The notes under the pieces were generated by a model, which was not told where the DNA came from, ran no database searches, and saw only the letters and a list, made by a program, of their open reading frames with translations. Position numbers and translations under genes: made by a program. Of a DNA stretch of 8,099 nt, positions 5,087-8,099 are shown in pieces. Location of the stretch: positions 1 through 8,099 of the forward strand of contig JAQGOI010000225.1 of assembly GCA_028293685.1 (NCBI GenBank). Reading direction: 5' to 3'. Source of the DNA: Lysobacteraceae bacterium (lineage in GTDB: Bacteria; Pseudomonadota; Gammaproteobacteria; Xanthomonadales; Xanthomonadaceae). Numbering within the stretch: position 1 is the stretch's first letter; every line of letters begins with the position of its first letter.

Positions 5087-6307
5087 TCAAGAGGCGGCTG
5101 CGGCGTCCGGCACGTCGGGCGCAAATCGATCAGGCGTTGTCTGCAGCGGCAGGCGCGCCTCCACGCACGTACCCTGCCGACCCGAATCGATCCGCAGCCG
5201 TCCTCCCAGCGCTTCGATCCGTTCGCGCATGCCGCACAGGCCATTGCCCGGTGCGATGGCGCCACCACGGCCGTCATCGACAATGCGCAGCAGCACGTCG
5301 CGGCCATCGACCTGCAGCACCACCTGCGCCGAACGCGCACGCGCATGGCGCTGGATGTTGGTCACCGCCTCGCGCAGGGTCATGGCGAACACGGCTTCCT
5401 GCGCCGGCGGCAAGAGCACCGGCACGATCGTGTAGACGAAGGCGATGGCATCGGTTTCCAGCAGCAGTCGCGCCGACGCCAGTTCGGCGGCGAGACCGGC
5501 CGCGCGAATGCCGGTGACGGCACTGCGCACCTGCGTCAGCGCTTCGCGTGCGACCTTGGTGACTTCGTGGATCTCGCGGCGCGCCGCGACCGGGTCGCTG
5601 GTGACAAGCTTGCCTGCGAGTTCGGATTTCAACGCCACGAGCGACAGCGTGTGTCCGAGCAGATCGTGCAGGTCGCGACCGATGCGTTCGCGTTCGGCCA
5701 GGCCAGCCAGTCGACGGACTTCGTCATGACTGAGCTTGAGTGCGGCGTCCTTTTCATGGTTGACGCGCTCGATGGTGATAACGATCCCAAGGATCATCGT
5801 CATCACCGGAACCCACACCAGCGCCTGCCACGGGTACCCGACGCGCGAGGCGACCGCCAGGAACACCGCATTGAGCAGCAGCAGTCGCGTCATCTGCCAT
5901 ACGATCGAGTGACTGCCGGGCCGCAACATGACGCAGCCGAACACGAAATAACTGATCGCCGCCGGATACACCGGCAGCAATGCGGTCCCCATGGCTGCCA
6001 TACCCACGGCCCAGAAGCCCGCCGCCCGCCGTGGCGCCAGCAGCGTCATCGCAAACAGCAGCAGGAACACCGGATACGTCGCGCACGTCAGCCACAGCCA
6101 TCGCCAGGTGTAGCCACCACTGAACATCGGCGTGATGAAGATCCAGACCGACCAGAGCAGGTGGATGCCATCGGTCCACGCCGACTTGCCGCGCCGGATG
6201 GTGTTGGCGACGGCGGAATCGGGGGCAGGTGTCAGCCAGTCAGGTTTGCGCATCATCCGAAAGTCCGCGTCGCTGTCAGTCGAGTCGCCGTCCGACAATG
6301 ATCGCAT
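5087..6307 (-). CDS. DesK-like membrane sensor histidine kinase (HisKA_3)
   Basis: Inner-membrane sensor that autophosphorylates on histidine and passes the phosphate to the adjacent regulator. Up to 406 residues. About five or six hydrophobic segments fall between residues 47 and 180 (roughly 47-62, 69-91, 97-125, 139-155, 160-179), with no sizeable extracytoplasmic domain, as in DesK. A coiled linker (about 182-206) leads to the HisKA_3 box RERIGRDLHDLLGHTLSLV, with H214 as phospho-acceptor and D215/H219 as the DxxxH/Q phosphatase motif. The HATPase region has the N-box EAVTNIQRHA (N317), DDGRG (344-348) and GNGLCGMRERI (354-364). The family senses membrane state in B. subtilis DesK; the stimulus here is unknown. 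ATG 6307 lies 15 bases after the permease stop without a clear ribosome site. ATGs at 6256 or 6253 are alternatives that keep all domains. Confidence 0.93.
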   Translation of the reverse strand: MRSLSDGDSTDSDADFRMMRKPDWLTPAPDSAVANTIRRGKSAWTDGIHLLWSVWIFITPMFSGGYTWRWLWLTCATYPVFLLLFAMTLLAPRRAAGFWAVGMAAMGTALLPVYPAAISYFVFGCVMLRPGSHSIVWQMTRLLLLNAVFLAVASRVGYPWQALVWVPVMTMILGIVITIERVNHEKDAALKLSHDEVRRLAGLAERERIGRDLHDLLGHTLSLVALKSELAGKLVTSDPVAARREIHEVTKVAREALTQVRSAVTGIRAAGLAAELASARLLLETDAIAFVYTIVPVLLPPAQEAVFAMTLREAVTNIQRHARARSAQVVLQVDGRDVLLRIVDDGRGGAIAPGNGLCGMRERIEALGGRLRIDSGRQGTCVEARLPLQTTPDRFAPDVPDAAAAS

Positions 6308-6322
6308 CCGGCGGCCATCGAC

Positions 6323-7087
6323 TTACGCCCGTGCCAGGCGGCGCAGCGCCATCGTCGAGAACACGAGCGCGACGGCTGCCAATGCCAGGATGTGCGTGGC
6401 GATGGCGCCATCGTGCTCGGCGCCCGCAACCGACAACGCGATCTGCGCCAGATGCCAAACCGGCCACACCGGCGCCAGCGTCTGCAGGACGTGCGGCAAC
6501 ATCGACATCGGCATCCAGAGCCCGGCCAGGAACGCCATCGGCAGGTACATCAGGTTGATCACGCCCGGTGCCGCGTGGCCGCTGACGACCGTACCGACGA
6601 ACAACCCGATGGCGCAGAACGGCACGACGCCGAGCACGTCCACGGCCATCAGCCCAGCCAGTTGCGACAACGTCAGCGGGACATGGGCGAGGCATACGGC
6701 GATGAGCGTCAGCACGCACGCGATGATCGCCGCAAACAACATCGCCATGGCCAGCTTGGCGACCAGCATCGCGGCCGGCGGCATCGGCAACGCGCGCTTG
6801 AGTGCCAGGAATCCGCGATCCCGATCCAGCGCCATCGCCACACCGAACCCGAACAGGCCCGGCGCCATCACACCGAACACCCCATAGGTCGCCAGCAGAT
6901 AGGAGGCGATCCGACCATCGCCGCCGGGCCTGGCCAGCAGCAAGCCGAACAGCAGATAGAACATCGGCGGAAACACCAGCGTGGGAATCGCGAACGACGG
7001 CGCGCGCAGCAGCCGCAGGAACTCGCAGCGCGCCTCAAGCCAGTAGCACTGCAGCATCGAGTGGCGTGGTATCGACAAGGCGTTCAT
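6323..7087 (-). CDS. ABC-2 type transporter permease (DrrB-like)
   Basis: Membrane subunit of an ABC exporter, 254 residues, within the normal size for ABC-2 permeases. An N-terminal amphipathic stretch (about 12-28, WLEARCEFLRLLRAP) is followed by about six hydrophobic segments: roughly 33-52, 62-86, 107-133, 143-168, 174-200 and 226-247. The cytoplasmic DRDRGFLALKRALPMP (88-103) between segments 2 and 3 matches the E/DR-x-GTL-like coupling region typical of DrrB/YhhJ-type permeases, which contacts the ATPase. The ATG (7087..7085) overlaps the ATPase stop TGA (7086..7084) as ATGA, indicating translational coupling and equal output. Two copies with two ATPases would form the exporter. The substrate cannot be inferred; relatives export drugs, peptides, lipids or polysaccharides. 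Confidence 0.92.
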   Translation of the reverse strand: MNALSIPRHSMLQCYWLEARCEFLRLLRAPSFAIPTLVFPPMFYLLFGLLLARPGGDGRIASYLLATYGVFGVMAPGLFGFGVAMALDRDRGFLALKRALPMPPAAMLVAKLAMAMLFAAIIACVLTLIAVCLAHVPLTLSQLAGLMAVDVLGVVPFCAIGLFVGTVVSGHAAPGVINLMYLPMAFLAGLWMPMSMLPHVLQTLAPVWPVWHLAQIALSVAGAEHDGAIATHILALAAVALVFSTMALRRLARA

Positions 7088-7989
7088 GCGGCTTTCCGGG
7101 TCAGGGCGATGACGGCGTCGGACAATCCGGCGCGATGGACTTCCAGATCCTGCAGGCCGGGGTCCTCGGCCAGCAGGCGTCGCACGACCGGCTCGGCGGC
7201 ATCGACCACCAGTTCGGTGCGCGCGTCGCTGCGCGAAGCGCTGCGTACGTGCGGCCATGCCGACATGGTTTCGACGGCGATCGATGTCAGGCAGCGGATG
7301 CGTCGCTGCGAGACATGCGCGCGGATGGCCTGCACGCTGCCCTGCGCGACGATGCGGCCCTGTGCCAGCACGATGACGCGATCGGCCAGCGCCTCGGCTT
7401 CCTCCAGGTAGTGCGTGGTCAACAGCACGCCGCAGCCTTCCGCGACCAGTTCGCGAATGGTCTGCCACAGCCGCTGCCGTGCTTCGACATCGAGCCCGGT
7501 CGTCGGCTCGTCGAGGAACAGCAGGCGCGGGCGACCGCAGATGGCCAGCGCGAACTGCACGCGTCGTTGCTGGCCGCCCGACAGCGCGACGTAGCGGCGC
7601 TTGGTCAGTCCGTCGAGGCCGGCAAGCGCGACGCAATCGGCCATGCTGCGTGGATTGGCGTAATAACTGCGCGTGAGTGCGAGCAGTTCGCCGACCTGCA
7701 ATGTGTCCGGCACTCCGGCCGATTGCAGCATCACGCCGATGTGGCGACGCGCGGCGAGCCGGTGTGGCGACTGCCCGAACAGGGTCACAGCGCCGCTGTC
7801 GGCGCGGATCAGTCCGAGCAGCAGGCCGATGGCGGTGGTTTTCCCGGCGCCGTTGGGTCCGAGCAGGGCCACCAGCTCGCCCGCGGCCACGCCCAGGTCG
7901 AGCCCGTCGAGCGCGCACAGCTGGCCATAGTGCTTGCGCGCCATGCGCAGGCTCGCCAGCGATCCGCTGTTTGCAGCCGATACGTCCAT
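7084..7989 (-). CDS. ABC transporter ATP-binding protein (DrrA/CcmA-like)
   Basis: Cytoplasmic ATPase that drives the exporter, 301 residues from the chosen start. All nucleotide-binding motifs are present: Walker A GPNGAGKT (44-51), Q-loop Q89 (IGVMLQSAG), signature LSGGQ (136-140), Walker B LLFLDEP (156-162), D-loop TGLD (164-167) and switch H193 (LLTTH). After the nucleotide-binding domain, a C-terminal extension of about 75 residues resembles that of DrrA-type ATPases. GGGAG (8000..7996) touches the first ATG (7995) with no spacing but sits six bases before the second ATG (7989), so I take the latter. It is first in the four-gene leftward operon. The gene order ATPase, permease, kinase, regulator matches B. 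subtilis yvfRSTU-type clusters, a comparison from memory. Confidence 0.95.
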   Translation of the reverse strand: MDVSAANSGSLASLRMARKHYGQLCALDGLDLGVAAGELVALLGPNGAGKTTAIGLLLGLIRADSGAVTLFGQSPHRLAARRHIGVMLQSAGVPDTLQVGELLALTRSYYANPRSMADCVALAGLDGLTKRRYVALSGGQQRRVQFALAICGRPRLLFLDEPTTGLDVEARQRLWQTIRELVAEGCGVLLTTHYLEEAEALADRVIVLAQGRIVAQGSVQAIRAHVSQRRIRCLTSIAVETMSAWPHVRSASRSDARTELVVDAAEPVVRRLLAEDPGLQDLEVHRAGLSDAVIALTRKAA

Positions 7990-7995
7990 ATCCAT

Positions 7996-8000
7996 CTCCC
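7996..8000 (-). promoter_or_regulatory. Ribosome binding site deciding the ATPase start
   Basis: GGGAG on the minus strand. Spacing is zero to ATG 7995 and six bases to ATG 7989, so the protein probably starts M-D-V-S-A-A-N. Confidence 0.6.
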
Positions 8001-8099
8001 AAGGCCCAGGATCGCCACGTTGCCGTCGATTGGCTGGCGACCACAGTCGCAGGCGTCAGGGATTGCACATGACAACCGTCAGGTGACAGGCGCTGGACG

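Noticed and set aside
6392..7411. A 339-codon plus-strand frame opposite the permease and ATPase
   Set aside because: It is rich in His, Arg and Gln, as expected from reading GC-rich transmembrane coding DNA on the wrong strand. No ribosome site or motif.

Overview
This GC-rich window reads as chromosomal DNA of a gammaproteobacterium, most likely Lysobacterales (Xanthomonadales). The reasons are the closeness of the RlmM, GlnS and MsrA proteins to xanthomonad versions as I remember them, and a GTTACTTTTCTTTG / CAAAGAAAAGTAAC intergenic repeat that I associate with that group. Nothing in the protein-coding genes suggests recent transfer.

Layout. The left end (minus strand) holds the first 9 codons of an unidentified gene (27..1). 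Next come rlmM (23S rRNA 2'-O-ribose methyltransferase) and, upstream of it, glnS (glutaminyl-tRNA synthetase). glnS and rlmM read leftward and lie almost end to end, so they are probably one transcript. msrA (peptide methionine sulfoxide reductase A) diverges from glnS and reads rightward from 3095 to 3760, behind a plausible sigma70 promoter. On the right, four leftward genes form a compact operon. In transcription order they are an ABC-transporter ATPase (7989..7084), an ABC-2 permease overlapping it by ATGA (7087..6323), a DesK-like membrane histidine kinase (6307..5087) and a DesR-like NarL/FixJ response regulator (5031..4429). This is the gene order of Bacillus yvfRSTU-type clusters: an exporter travelling with the two-component system that probably controls it. 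The substrate and signal cannot be read from the sequence.

Between the convergent ends of msrA (3760) and the regulator (4429) lie 668 bases with no credible gene. Most of this is one large imperfect palindrome (about 3788..4338, centre near 4063). Each arm carries the same ordered series of hairpins, and three stems differ between the arms by compensatory base-pair changes. It is followed by a GC-rich ATCCC...GGGAT stem-loop and a decayed third copy of the arm's outer end. Because the arms are inverted, transcripts running in from msrA and from the regulator would both end in the same structured tail. This is the most unusual feature of the window.

A second oddity is that rlmM has no ATG or GTG in the right place. 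The conserved N-terminus is encoded upstream of the first TTG, and the best-placed start is an ATC behind a good Shine-Dalgarno sequence that overlaps the glnS stop codon.
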